A model generated the notes under the pieces. That model saw only the letters and a list, made by a program, of their open reading frames with translations. It was not told the origin of the DNA and ran no database searches. This document shows, piece by piece, positions 25,791-35,584 of a stretch of 64,000 nt of DNA. Every line of letters starts with the position of its first letter. The first letter of the stretch is position 1. This DNA comes from Kordiimonas aestuarii (lineage in GTDB: Bacteria > Pseudomonadota > Alphaproteobacteria > Sphingomonadales > Kordiimonadaceae): NCBI RefSeq assembly GCF_025574465.1, contig NZ_JAOBPP010000018.1:1-64000 (forward strand), in the 5' to 3' direction. Both the position numbers and the translations under genes were made by a program.

Positions 25791-27608
25791 ATGTGCGGCA
25801 TCGTTGGTATCCTTGGCACCACCGCGGCGACACCGCGCATTTTGGAGAGCCTTAAACGCCTTGAATATCGGGGGTATGACAGCGCCGGCATTGCTACCTT
25901 AAACGCGGGCACGCTTGACCGCCGCCGCGCGGCTGGCAAGCTCGAAAACCTGAGCACAAAACTGAAAGAAGCACCCCTTCAGGGAAACAACGGTATCGGA
26001 CACACGCGCTGGGCCACACACGGTGAACCCAGCGAAGCCAATGCCCATCCGCATATGACCGACCGTATCGCAATCGTGCATAACGGCATCATCGAAAATT
26101 TCCGCAGCCTGAAAGCCGAACTGACAGAAACCGGTGTGACGTTTGAAGGCGAAACCGACACCGAAGTCGTCGCCCACCTCCTTACCCGTTATCTGAAGGA
26201 AGGCCTAAGCCCCAGAGACGCCTTTCACAAAACCCTGGGCCGACTGGAAGGAGCCTTTGCCCTTTGCGTGCTGATCAGGGGCGAAGACAACCTGATGTTT
26301 GGCGCGCGCGAGGGCAGCCCGCTGGTGGTCGGACTGGGCAGCGGCGAAAACTACCTCGGTTCGGACGCAATGGCGCTTGCCAGCCTCTCTAGCCGATTGA
26401 TCTACCTTGAAGAGGGTGACTGGGTGGAAATGACCCGGGAGACTGTGCAGGTCTATGACACCACCGGACGCCCGGTTAAGCGTAGCGTAAGCATCAGCCA
26501 GGTCGCCTCCACCATGGTGGACAAAGGCAACCATCGCCACTTCATGCAAAAAGAGATTTTCGAGCAGCCAACAGTCGTCGCGCAGTCTCTCGGCAGATAT
26601 CTTGACCCGAATGCAGGCAAGGTCACCCTGCCGGATATGCCGTTCGAGCTGGCAACAGTCCCCAAGGTGACGCTCGTGGCCTGCGGCACCAGCTATTATG
26701 CAGCCCTCGTTGCGCGCTACTGGATTGAGAAACTGGCCCGGGTACCCGTGGAAGTCGACATCGCGTCCGAATTCCGCTACCGCGCACCGGTTTACGCAGA
26801 GGGCGGCTTATGCATCTTCATCTCACAATCTGGTGAAACTGCAGACACGCTAGCCGCTCTGAGGCACGCCAAGGAAGCGGGCCAACGGGTGTTGGTCCTC
26901 GTGAACGTTTTGGAGTCCACCATGGCGAGGGAAGCGGACGTTGTCTTACCCATCCACGCGGGTCCGGAAATCGGTGTGGCCAGCACCAAGGCTTTCACTT
27001 GTCAGTTGAGCGTGCTGGCAGCTTTCGCGGTCAATCTCGCTGCTGCCAAGGGGCAAATTGACGATCCGCAGGAAGACGCTTACGTGGCCGAACTTGAAAG
27101 CGCGCCGAAACTGATGGCACAGGTACTCCATAATGACGCAAAATTACAGACCATTGCGCGCTCCATTGCCCACGCCCGCGATGTCCTGTTTGTAGGTCGG
27201 GGCATCCACTACCCCATCGCCATGGAAGGGGCGCTGAAGCTCAAGGAAATAAGCTATATTCATGCGGAAGGTTACGCCGCAGGTGAACTGAAACACGGGC
27301 CGATTGCGCTAATTGATGAGAATGTGCCGGTGATCGGCATTGCCCCCAATGATGACCTGATTGACAAAACCGTTTCTAACTTGCAGGAAATCATGGCGCG
27401 GCAGGGCAAGGTTATCCTTTTGTCCGACAACGCAGAAGATGAAGCGGAAGGCATGTTTGCGCGCTTTGAAATGCCCAGCGCCGGGGAACTGGTCACCCCA
27501 ATTCTATACGCCATTCCTGTGCAACTGCTGGCCTATTATGCTGCGGTGGAAAAAGGCACGGACGTGGATCAGCCGCGCAACCTCGCAAAATCGGTCACCG
27601 TTGAATAA
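25791..27608 (+). CDS. glmS: Glutamine-fructose-6-phosphate aminotransferase (isomerizing)
   Basis: Forms glucosamine-6-phosphate from fructose-6-phosphate and glutamine. 605 residues: the N-terminal Ntn glutaminase with catalytic Cys2 (MCGIVGILG) and GHTRWATHGEPS, and two SIS domains (CGTSYYAALVARYWIE, ISQSGETADTLAALR, GRGIHYPIAMEGALKLKEISY). The C-terminus AAVEKGTDVDQPRNLAKSVTVE is the conserved stretch whose coding DNA is the TnsD-binding part of attTn7. The gene is intact; the transposon insertion lies wholly downstream. Confidence 0.97.
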   Translation: MCGIVGILGTTAATPRILESLKRLEYRGYDSAGIATLNAGTLDRRRAAGKLENLSTKLKEAPLQGNNGIGHTRWATHGEPSEANAHPHMTDRIAIVHNGIIENFRSLKAELTETGVTFEGETDTEVVAHLLTRYLKEGLSPRDAFHKTLGRLEGAFALCVLIRGEDNLMFGAREGSPLVVGLGSGENYLGSDAMALASLSSRLIYLEEGDWVEMTRETVQVYDTTGRPVKRSVSISQVASTMVDKGNHRHFMQKEIFEQPTVVAQSLGRYLDPNAGKVTLPDMPFELATVPKVTLVACGTSYYAALVARYWIEKLARVPVEVDIASEFRYRAPVYAEGGLCIFISQSGETADTLAALRHAKEAGQRVLVLVNVLESTMAREADVVLPIHAGPEIGVASTKAFTCQLSVLAAFAVNLAAAKGQIDDPQEDAYVAELESAPKLMAQVLHNDAKLQTIARSIAHARDVLFVGRGIHYPIAMEGALKLKEISYIHAEGYAAGELKHGPIALIDENVPVIGIAPNDDLIDKTVSNLQEIMARQGKVILLSDNAEDEAEGMFARFEMPSAGELVTPILYAIPVQLLAYYAAVEKGTDVDQPRNLAKSVTVE

Positions 27609-27628
27609 ATGAAATGATCTTGTTCCAC

Positions 27629-27633
27629 GAGGT
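27629..27633. repeat. Target-site duplication (left copy), attTn7 insertion point
   Basis: GAGGT here is repeated exactly at 50510-50514. The 5-bp duplication lies 21-25 bp past the last base of the glmS stop codon, the classical Tn7 insertion position. Confidence 0.95.
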
Positions 27634-27700
27634 TGTGGCCGTACAATAAAGTATCATACTGAACAATAAAGTATCATACTCGACAATAAAGTATCATACT
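27634..27700 (+). repeat. Tn7-like right end: terminal sequence plus three TnsB-type sites
   Basis: The 18-mer ACAATAAAGTATCATACT occurs perfectly three times, at 27643-27660, 27663-27680 and 27683-27700, with an exact 20-bp period. The first five bases after TGT differ from Tn7, but ACAATAAAGT matches the start of the Tn7 TnsB site. Tight packing beside tnsA matches the Tn7 'R' end. Confidence 0.93.
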
Positions 27701-27746
27701 GGGCCCTGCCAGAGGGTCGGATGGCACTTTAACGGGAGAGTGGTCG

Positions 27747-28568
27747 ATGCCTACATTTGGAGGACTAACGGCAAAGCAAATTGAAACTCGCCTCAAAGAA
27801 GGGCGAGGCGCTGGCCACAAACAGGACTACAAACCCTTCCTGACTGTTCGGGACGTATCATCATCAGGCCGGTCTCACCGGGCCTTCGGCACAAAGACAC
27901 AACGCATTCATCATCTATTGTCTAATCTGGAGCTTGCGGTATTTCTGAGCCTTGATTGGTCCGACAATACCACCGACATACGAGAACAATTCCCACTGAG
28001 TGTTGATGACACCGCCGCTCTGGCGGAAGAAGCCGGAATACGGCACGCTGCGTACAAGGGCGTCTATCAGGTCATGACTTCTGATTTTCTGGTTGATACC
28101 TTGGCAAAAGATCGACCACAGTTTGCCCTTCAAGCTAAATATGCTCAAGACCTGGAAGATAAGCGCACGGTCGAAAAACTTGAGCTGGAACGGCGATACT
28201 GGCATTCAAAGGGCATTCCCTGGTTCATCGTCACAGAACATGACGTTAGTCCGGCCGCCTGCAAAAATGTTGAATGGTTCAGTCCCATTCTGAACGATAC
28301 CGTCAATACTGACGACCTTCACCATTTCCATTCCCTGTATGTCCGCTGTTTCCAAACCCATGCGGAGGACAGGCTCGTTACACTTGCCGCAAAGATCGAC
28401 GCGGATGAAAATCTGGAACCCGGAGAAGCGCTATACTGGCTAAGAAACCTCCTGGGGCGCAGATATTTCCTCTTCGATATCTCAATACCGTACCAGTCGG
28501 TGCGCGCTGGCGATATCGTGCCAAACGATGCCGTTCCGATGACGGAGGTGCTGGATGCTGCAAGTTAA
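27747..28568 (+). CDS. tnsA: Tn7-like transposase endonuclease subunit TnsA
   Basis: A restriction-endonuclease-like nuclease that cuts the 5' ends of the element, so that with TnsB the transposon is fully excised (cut-and-paste). The length of 273 residues equals Tn7 TnsA. The catalytic triad falls at nearly identical positions: Glu62 (LLSNLELAVFL), Asp113 (VMTSDFLVD) and Lys131 (FALQAKYAQD), against Glu63, Asp114 and Lys132 in Tn7. The C-terminal third (about 170-270) is the TnsC-interacting helix-turn-helix domain. The start follows GGGAGAG. It overlaps tnsB by 14 bp. Confidence 0.95.
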   Translation: MPTFGGLTAKQIETRLKEGRGAGHKQDYKPFLTVRDVSSSGRSHRAFGTKTQRIHHLLSNLELAVFLSLDWSDNTTDIREQFPLSVDDTAALAEEAGIRHAAYKGVYQVMTSDFLVDTLAKDRPQFALQAKYAQDLEDKRTVEKLELERRYWHSKGIPWFIVTEHDVSPAACKNVEWFSPILNDTVNTDDLHHFHSLYVRCFQTHAEDRLVTLAAKIDADENLEPGEALYWLRNLLGRRYFLFDISIPYQSVRAGDIVPNDAVPMTEVLDAAS

Positions 28569-30648
28569 CCAGATCGTTGAGATTGGTGAAAGCTACCACA
28601 GGGTTCTTTGGTCCTCACCTCACACCTTAATATTAATTGACATCAACGACACCAAGGCCTTCCCAGTTCCGCACGACGACCCAGAAAGCCTTTTGCACCT
28701 GATCGCGTCGGAAGATGTGCGGGTGGCGGACGATCCACATTTGTCTCTGACCATGGCCACAGTGGAAGCGGGCTCCAAAGCAGAAGAAATCAGGGATCGA
28801 GGATGGAGAATTATCTCAGATTTGGTAAACGACCCTTCTATTCTCAGCCCCCAATCGCGGGGGCCGCTCGTTGAGCTCGCGGTGCAGAAGCATAGCACGA
28901 CAAAGCAGACCGTTTACCGGCTTTTGCGGCGATACTGGCAACGCGGAATGACACAGAATGCTCTGCTACCCGACTATCACAAATCGGGAGGTGCGGGGCG
29001 CAAGAGAAAACAGATTACCAAACTAGGTCGTCCGCGAGTTGTCCTGGTCGGTATCGGTTGTGTGATAACGCCCGATGTCGAACGTCTGTGCCGAATTGCA
29101 ATAGAGGAAGTTTTCCTGAAAAAGAAAGGCCGATCCCTCAAGAAGGCCTACCTCAAGCTACTTAACCTATATAAAGCCAGCTTTGGCGATGTACCATCAC
29201 ATGAAGTACCTACCTACCGCCAACTCTCGCACTTCTACCGCAGGGAATATCACCCGACGGAAGCGCTTATCAAGCGAACACCCAAGCATGTCTTCAACAA
29301 GGATATTCGTCCTCTTATCAGCACCTCAACAGTTGAAACACTCGGACCTGGTTCCCGATTTCAGATCGATGCAACAATTGCCGACGTTTATCTCGTCTCG
29401 GCAGCCAATAAGAGGCGTATCGTTGGCAGGCCTGTCGTTTATATCATTATCGATGTTTTCAGTCGCCTTGTAGTGGGGGTTTACATTGGTTTTGAAGGAC
29501 CTTCCTATGTTAGCGCGATGCAAGGGCTGGCAAATGCCGCCGAAAACAAGGTCGAATACTGCAAGCGTTTTGACATCGAGATTAGTCCTGATCAGTGGCC
29601 TGTCGCTGGAATCCCGGACGCAATCCTTGCCGACCGGGGTGAATTGCTCGGCCACCAAATTGAGGCACTTGTTTCACGGTTCAACGTCCGCGTCGAAAAT
29701 GCCGCAGCTTACCGCGGCGATGCTAAAGGCATCGTCGAGCGCTATTTCAGAACTGTCCAGGAACAATTCAAACCATATGTGGAAGGCGTGGTCGAAGGCC
29801 CGATATCGAAAAAACGGGGAGGAAAAGACTATCGGCTCTCTGCCAACCTTACGATTGACGCCTTTACGCGGATTATTCTGCATTCGGTGATTTGGCACAA
29901 TCAGAACAGAGTTATTGAGGACTATGACCGGGATGTCGACATGCCAGACGACTTGCCCTCCATTCCCATCGAACTTTGGAAATGGGGCTTAGCCAACAAG
30001 ACGGGCCGCCTGAGAAGTTTTCCACACGAAACTGTGGCACTAAGCCTGCTTCCGCGCAAACGTGCAACCATTTCAGACTTGGGCATCAATTTGTTCGGTC
30101 TTTTTTATACATGCAAGGAAGCCTTGGCGGCTGGCTGGTTTCATAGAGCCAACACCGGGCGCCCTGGTAGCGTGATGGCTTCTTACGATCCGAGACGTGC
30201 CAATCAGATCTATATTCTGCCTGAAGGCAATCCGACGAACTACTGGGTCTGCGACCTCTCTGACCGAAGCCGCCGCTTTCGCGACATGAATTTTTGGGAG
30301 GTCTGGCGCAAGCAGAAATCCGAACGAGCAACACAGGCCAAAGCCAAGGCTGATGCCAACATGAGCGAAGCCGATCTGGACGCCACTATCGAAGAGATTG
30401 CTCGCGACGCGCAAGAAAAGAGGCCAAAATCAACAGGCGAAAGTAAGGCTGCACGTACTCGGAACATCCGCGAGAACCGTACGGCGGAGAAGGACTTGGA
30501 ACGAGCGGCAACAGCTTTCGCGCCTCCAAAACGCTCAAAGCCAAAAAGCGCGAATGTCGTACCCCTTAAGACAGATCCATCCTGTTCTGACTTTCGCTTT
30601 CCTGATATGGTAGAGACCCTGTTTGGAGACGACGCCGATGACGAATAG
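28555..30648 (+). CDS. tnsB: Tn7-like DDE transposase TnsB
   Basis: The integrase-type transposase that binds the end repeats, cuts the 3' ends and joins them to target DNA. 697 residues against 702 in Tn7. The DDE triad is Asp272 (RFQIDATIADVY), Asp360 (AILADRGELLG) and Glu395 (AKGIVERYFRTVQEQF), each one position from the Tn7 residues. N-terminal helix-turn-helix domains for the end repeats precede the core (about 30-260), and a basic, Ala-rich tail (about 600-697) is the expected TnsC contact. It is co-translated with tnsA and tnsC through overlapping ends. Confidence 0.95.
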   Translation: MLQVNQIVEIGESYHRVLWSSPHTLILIDINDTKAFPVPHDDPESLLHLIASEDVRVADDPHLSLTMATVEAGSKAEEIRDRGWRIISDLVNDPSILSPQSRGPLVELAVQKHSTTKQTVYRLLRRYWQRGMTQNALLPDYHKSGGAGRKRKQITKLGRPRVVLVGIGCVITPDVERLCRIAIEEVFLKKKGRSLKKAYLKLLNLYKASFGDVPSHEVPTYRQLSHFYRREYHPTEALIKRTPKHVFNKDIRPLISTSTVETLGPGSRFQIDATIADVYLVSAANKRRIVGRPVVYIIIDVFSRLVVGVYIGFEGPSYVSAMQGLANAAENKVEYCKRFDIEISPDQWPVAGIPDAILADRGELLGHQIEALVSRFNVRVENAAAYRGDAKGIVERYFRTVQEQFKPYVEGVVEGPISKKRGGKDYRLSANLTIDAFTRIILHSVIWHNQNRVIEDYDRDVDMPDDLPSIPIELWKWGLANKTGRLRSFPHETVALSLLPRKRATISDLGINLFGLFYTCKEALAAGWFHRANTGRPGSVMASYDPRRANQIYILPEGNPTNYWVCDLSDRSRRFRDMNFWEVWRKQKSERATQAKAKADANMSEADLDATIEEIARDAQEKRPKSTGESKAARTRNIRENRTAEKDLERAATAFAPPKRSKPKSANVVPLKTDPSCSDFRFPDMVETLFGDDADDE

Positions 30649-32257
30649 AAACATGGGCAACATCGTCAACGCCGTGTACGGTGACCCGGGGCTTGAGGAG
30701 TACCGGAACAACCCACTTATTGCTACGCTGCCCCGCATCATGGAACTCGAGGACATTCGCGTAAAACTGGAACGTCTCCCGGCTTTCCATGAGGAAGAAA
30801 AAACGTTACCCAGTTCTGTCCGCTTACACGCTATAGCACGCCTTTTGACCGATTTTTTCCAACCACTTTCCATTCATGTAGAACTCGAGAGCAAAATTTC
30901 TCTCTTGATGAGAGTAGGCTACAAGGGGCGCAATCCAGATACGGGAGACTACTTCGAACACCTCCAGAATGGCTATGAACGTCTGGTCAAGGGTGACCTC
31001 AAATCCTTCACCTTTCAGTCTGCAAGCTCGACCGCTCACAGTCTGGCCTTCATCGGCTGCTCGGGATGTGGAAAGAGTACCGCCCTAAGAATTATCCTTG
31101 AGACCTATCCGCAAGCCGTCTTTCATGCCGATTACAACATAACTCAGATTCCTTACCTCAAGCTAGATTGCCCTCATGACGGTACTCTCAAAAGCCTCTG
31201 CTTCGACTTTTTCCAGGCGGTAGATAAGATACTAGGAACGGACTACACCAACCGGTATGGAAACAAGCGGCTGAATATCAACATCCTGCTGGGGCGGATG
31301 GCACAGGTCGCCAATCTACATGCAATTGGGGTTCTGGTCATTGACGAATTACAGCACCTGAAGATCGCCAAAGCCGGCGGGATTGAGAAGATGCTCAATT
31401 TTTTCGTCACCCTCGTGAACATCATCGGCGTTTCAGTTGTCATGGTAGGTACCCCCTGGGCTCGTCGCTTCTTCGAGAAAGACCTCCGGTCAGCCCGTCG
31501 CGCTGCAGGTTTCGGTAGCCTGTTGTGGGACAGAATGCCGAATGACCGCCAATGGCGGTCTTTCGTGAAACGCCTCTGGCAGTATCAATGGCTCCGTGAA
31601 TCGCCGCTTTCATCTGGCGATGTCAGCGACGAGCTCTATGATCTGTCGCAAGGGGTCATCGATATCGTGGTTAAACTCTTTGCACTCGCCCAGCACAGAG
31701 CCATCATGACCGGTGTAGAGAAAATCACGCCACCATTGCTACGGCAGGTCTATGAAGACGAACTGATCCCGGTGCATCCGATGCTTGACGCACTAAGAAG
31801 CGGCAAGCCCGAACTGATCTTGAAGTATGGCGACCTACGAATGCCGGATGTCACGGCCAAAATTCTCACAATAAGTCAGGATATCAATACCTTTGCGGCA
31901 CCGAAAAAATGGAAGCCCAAAGTTAGCAATGACACAGCCAGCCAACTGGTCGCCGTGTTGTGCGCGATGGGTCTGGAACATGATGTCGCTGTGCCATTGG
32001 CTGACGAAGTGTTGGCTGACGAGCCTGACCTCCCCATGCACACGCTAGTTCATTTGGCAACGAGCCGCATGATGGATGCCCAGAAACATAAGAAACCACC
32101 AGCCAGAAAGTATATTCAAGAGCGAGATTGGGCGAAACTGCCCCCTGATGACCTCAGGTACATATATACCGACAGGCATCAAAGCACCATGTACGAGGCT
32201 TCAGAAAAAGCTGGAATTTTGCTTGACCTGAAAAAGGAATTTGCGCGGAGCGCCTGA
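30638..32257 (+). CDS. tnsC: Tn7-like AAA+ transposition regulator TnsC
   Basis: A AAA+ ATPase that bridges the target selector (TnsD or TnsE) and TnsAB and gives target immunity. Walker A is FIGCSGCGKSTALRII, Walker B is IGVLVIDELQHLK, and a likely sensor region is SVVMVGTPWARRFFE. About 540 residues, close to Tn7 TnsC (555). ATG 30638 with GGAG upstream is preferred to the TTG at 30623. The start lies inside the end of tnsB, and the stop is 1 bp before the tnsD ATG. Confidence 0.94.
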   Translation: MTNRNMGNIVNAVYGDPGLEEYRNNPLIATLPRIMELEDIRVKLERLPAFHEEEKTLPSSVRLHAIARLLTDFFQPLSIHVELESKISLLMRVGYKGRNPDTGDYFEHLQNGYERLVKGDLKSFTFQSASSTAHSLAFIGCSGCGKSTALRIILETYPQAVFHADYNITQIPYLKLDCPHDGTLKSLCFDFFQAVDKILGTDYTNRYGNKRLNINILLGRMAQVANLHAIGVLVIDELQHLKIAKAGGIEKMLNFFVTLVNIIGVSVVMVGTPWARRFFEKDLRSARRAAGFGSLLWDRMPNDRQWRSFVKRLWQYQWLRESPLSSGDVSDELYDLSQGVIDIVVKLFALAQHRAIMTGVEKITPPLLRQVYEDELIPVHPMLDALRSGKPELILKYGDLRMPDVTAKILTISQDINTFAAPKKWKPKVSNDTASQLVAVLCAMGLEHDVAVPLADEVLADEPDLPMHTLVHLATSRMMDAQKHKKPPARKYIQERDWAKLPPDDLRYIYTDRHQSTMYEASEKAGILLDLKKEFARSA

Positions 32258-32258
32258 C

Positions 32259-33812
32259 ATGCTCCATTATTTGCCGAAACCAAAACCTGATGAGCTGCTT
32301 TACAGTGTCTTCGCTCGTTATGCTGTGCATATGGGCAACATTAGCGCCAAGCAATGCCTTGACGACCTTTTCGGCTGTAGAACGGTTGTTGCGACTGTGG
32401 ACTTGCCCTCGCATTTGGATGCGTTTCTCGCGAATGCAGGACACCTTTGGGACATTACCCCCGAGGCACTCATCTATCACCACACTCTTTTTCCGCTGTA
32501 TGCTCCATTTGTTCCCGAGACACGCAGACAGTCCGCCCTTTTACACATGCGCAGCGGTGATGGTCGTGCATTGCATGTTCAACTGGGGATTTCAGCATCC
32601 ACCGTCAACCCACCCACTTTCTTGAGGTTCTGCCCTGCTTGTCTCAACGAACAGCTCAGCAATTACGGCGAATATTTCTGGCAACGCTCTTGGCAGGTCA
32701 CCGGGTTGAACGTATGCCGCTGCCATGGTCCGCTGCTAGAGTCCAACGTTCGTTTTCGACATCTGGAGCGTCATCGCTTCGTTCCTGCGACACCTTCTGC
32801 TTGTCAACTCTCGCCGATTGATGCGGTCAGGAGAGAAGCTCACGCGGTTCACCATACATGCAACAATTTGATCAGTGAGCTCCTCAGAATGCCATCACAA
32901 TGCTCGCCAACATATCATCAGTGGTCCCAGCTATATCATGAAGTTGCAGTTGAAGCCGGTTGCGCCAACGGGGCTCATATCCGCCATCAAGAGCTGATGC
33001 GAGATTTTCACAGCGCCTGGAAGGGTGGCTGTGAGGAAATTACGGACTTGGCTCCGAACTGGCTGGTAGAAATGTTCCGGAAACACAAGAAATCATTCTC
33101 ATACCTACAGCATGTGGCCGTTTGGGCATTTTTCTTACCAAAGTTGACGGTTCGAGAAGTCCTTCAATGGGCATTGAGCTTCCCGAAGCAGCATGTCGTC
33201 TCGATGAGCCAAGCGAAGCTACCTTCCCAAGAAACCGACCTGATGACATACCGGTCAAATTGGTGCCGTGCTCTTGATAGCTTTAGCGGGCGGGGCATAA
33301 AGTGGGTTCGTGCCAACATTAGCGGCATGTCCGCCACCTATGCGTGGCTTTATCGGCATGACCGTACGTGGCTCATCAAAATCAATAAGCAACATCGCAT
33401 CCAGCATCCCGGTCATTCTGAACGTGTAGATTGGCCCGCGCGGGACCAGGCGCTCTCTCGCAAGCTTCGCACAATTGCTCAAAACAACGACTCCATACTG
33501 ACCCGCCGCACGAAAAACTGGTATATCAACCAGCTACCTCAATCCGCTTCTATCGAGAAAAACCTCACACATCTGCCGTTGCTCTCCGCCCTTCTAACTG
33601 AAACAACTGAATCGGTTGCAAATTATCAAATCAGGCGTTGTAAATACGCTTTGAAAGAACTGGCGTCCGAGGGCGTGCCGACGGCTCGCTGGCGTGTCGA
33701 GCGCCGAGCGGGCATTGGCATGCATAATATAAAGCCTGCAACTGAGAGATTCTTGGCAAAGCTAGACGGAGTGGTATGTGACGAGAACAACGATCCGCAG
33801 TATCCCGAATAA
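32259..33812 (+). CDS. tnsD: TnsD/TniQ-family target selector
   Basis: A sequence-specific DNA-binding protein that directs insertion to the attTn7 site at the 3' end of glmS. About 517 residues. The N-terminal TniQ domain has LPKPKPDELLYSVFARYAVHMG, a zinc-binding pair (FCPACLNEQL, then LNVCRCHGPLL) and further helix-turn-helix regions to the C-terminus. The observed insertion position, 25 bp past glmS, agrees with this role. ATG 32259 follows GGAG; the TTG 18 bp upstream is inside the end of tnsC. Confidence 0.92.
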   Translation: MLHYLPKPKPDELLYSVFARYAVHMGNISAKQCLDDLFGCRTVVATVDLPSHLDAFLANAGHLWDITPEALIYHHTLFPLYAPFVPETRRQSALLHMRSGDGRALHVQLGISASTVNPPTFLRFCPACLNEQLSNYGEYFWQRSWQVTGLNVCRCHGPLLESNVRFRHLERHRFVPATPSACQLSPIDAVRREAHAVHHTCNNLISELLRMPSQCSPTYHQWSQLYHEVAVEAGCANGAHIRHQELMRDFHSAWKGGCEEITDLAPNWLVEMFRKHKKSFSYLQHVAVWAFFLPKLTVREVLQWALSFPKQHVVSMSQAKLPSQETDLMTYRSNWCRALDSFSGRGIKWVRANISGMSATYAWLYRHDRTWLIKINKQHRIQHPGHSERVDWPARDQALSRKLRTIAQNNDSILTRRTKNWYINQLPQSASIEKNLTHLPLLSALLTETTESVANYQIRRCKYALKELASEGVPTARWRVERRAGIGMHNIKPATERFLAKLDGVVCDENNDPQYPE

Positions 33813-35382
33813 GTCTCAACTACGCCACCTCGGCAACTGTTTCAGGCGCAAAGAATCGGACAGCAGGTGGAAAATTGCCGTGCGCTATAAAGTTGATGGC
33901 AGGGACGAAACCAAGCGGTTTGATTTTGGGTTGATGCCGGTACTGGCTTCTCGCCGAACATATGACAAAGACAGAAATCCCAGATTTATCTCAAGCGGCT
34001 ACCCACAAACACTCGTACTGCCGCCTAAGAGATCATGGCGGACAGCAACTGTCGGTGATTTTGCCAAGTTTCCCAAGAAGGATTCTATGCCAGAGCATCG
34101 GCATCAGGCCTGCTTTCGCTTTGAGGCGAATGGTTTAGACGTTTGGCTACCTGCGCTAGAACTTGCACGGGCATTATTTTTTCCATCGTCATATCTGGCG
34201 CGCCTATCTTTGCAGCCTGAGGGGCTTGATGGAGCATTCTATGTCGAAAGACCTCAAGCCAACGTCAACCAAATCCATATGCTTCCGGGAGCCAATTTCC
34301 CCAAATACTACCTGGAGCGAGATGATTATCAAATTCATCTCGCCTGGTTGCTTTTGAACTCTGAGATGCGTGCCTCCTTCGGTTCAATAGCGCGTAATAG
34401 AATGGCCAACCAGGTCGTCGACGGTCAATATGCTCGATGGGTGTTTAACTTCGATCCTCCAAACCTCGCCGGCACCAAGGTGCAGGCAGTTGGTCAGTTT
34501 GATCGCGCTCTCGGAATATTTCTGGTCTACGAGATCGCTGGTCTCAGCAACATAGATCATGGCATCTTTGGAGATGTGTACTTTGCCGATGCTCGCGCAA
34601 CTAGTTCGAGCGGCAGCAGCGGAAAGACGGGCGCCGGTAGTTTTCAGTCTCCAGCCGACGACATAGAGATCGAGGATGAGGACGAGCCCTCAGTCTATAG
34701 TAAACATCTAATCGCCCCAACACCTGAGGTCGGGCTCGCCTTCATACGCCCCCTAACGACCAAGAAATCCGGATCAACTATGCCAACCACAAGCGGAGTT
34801 GCTGCGGCAGGTGAAACAGGCATCCCTGCCGTCGTTGGCAGTATTGCCGAAGGCAGCATTTTCGGAGGTATTCCGCAAAGCGACTTTTCTCAATTGGATA
34901 CCAGCGGAAATCTGGCGGAACCGGGAAGGAAGTTTACCCAATTTAAGAAAATGATTGATCTCCTGAATGCAGAAGAAAGCATCAACATCCTTGAAAGTAA
35001 GATTTCACCTGTCCCAGAACTGCCGCGACACCAGACGCACCTGACATCGTCGGGCGAGCGTCGCCACTACATGCATGTAGTCGTTCAATGCCCTGACAAT
35101 CGCATTTGTCATATTTTGGAGGTCGATACGACCGACAGCCCTAAATCCCTCGCAACGAAAGTCCTTGAACTGCGAGAAAACTCCGGCCACGTTGAACACA
35201 TCCAGTCAATTATGCGACGACTTATTAAAAATTCTTTGCGTTGGCCTCGGGAATTGTTGAACAATCTCTGCAAATGCAACCACAGCGTTCGCCATCCAAA
35301 TTATACAGATCTAGGTAAAGACGACTTGAACGGAATTGCGCATTGGAGCCAACGTATTCTATATGTTCTTAGCCACTCTTAA
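33778..35382 (+). CDS. tnsE: TnsE-like target selector (replication-fork/conjugal-plasmid pathway)
   Basis: The 534-residue final tns gene. The N-terminal pattern (LRHLGNCFRRKESDSRWKIAV), central LPALELARALFFPSSYLAR and the C-terminal nuclease-like fold region (MHVVVQCPDNRICHILEVD) match Tn7 TnsE (538 residues), which binds 3'-recessed DNA ends and the sliding clamp to target lagging-strand synthesis on conjugal plasmids. The GTG start overlaps the tnsD end by 35 bp. An acidic low-complexity linker (about 270-300, Ser/Gly then Glu/Asp) divides the halves. About 200 bp separate it from the convergent PIN gene. Confidence 0.87.
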   Translation: MTRTTIRSIPNKSQLRHLGNCFRRKESDSRWKIAVRYKVDGRDETKRFDFGLMPVLASRRTYDKDRNPRFISSGYPQTLVLPPKRSWRTATVGDFAKFPKKDSMPEHRHQACFRFEANGLDVWLPALELARALFFPSSYLARLSLQPEGLDGAFYVERPQANVNQIHMLPGANFPKYYLERDDYQIHLAWLLLNSEMRASFGSIARNRMANQVVDGQYARWVFNFDPPNLAGTKVQAVGQFDRALGIFLVYEIAGLSNIDHGIFGDVYFADARATSSSGSSGKTGAGSFQSPADDIEIEDEDEPSVYSKHLIAPTPEVGLAFIRPLTTKKSGSTMPTTSGVAAAGETGIPAVVGSIAEGSIFGGIPQSDFSQLDTSGNLAEPGRKFTQFKKMIDLLNAEESINILESKISPVPELPRHQTHLTSSGERRHYMHVVVQCPDNRICHILEVDTTDSPKSLATKVLELRENSGHVEHIQSIMRRLIKNSLRWPRELLNNLCKCNHSVRHPNYTDLGKDDLNGIAHWSQRILYVLSHS

Positions 35383-35584
35383 ACTCAGACGACCTTATCC
35401 ATTCTCAGTAATACTCGGTCATTCCGGCGTGCCACCGACACGGTTCTGAAAATTGCCTATTCGTGAGGATCTATCTGCCTCACAATATAGTGCCAAATCA
35501 CATACCTTTCCAAATACATTGCTGCAAACGGCACGATATGCATGTAATCGTCCGGTTAGTCACTTCTAAGAGACTTCCGAAAGA

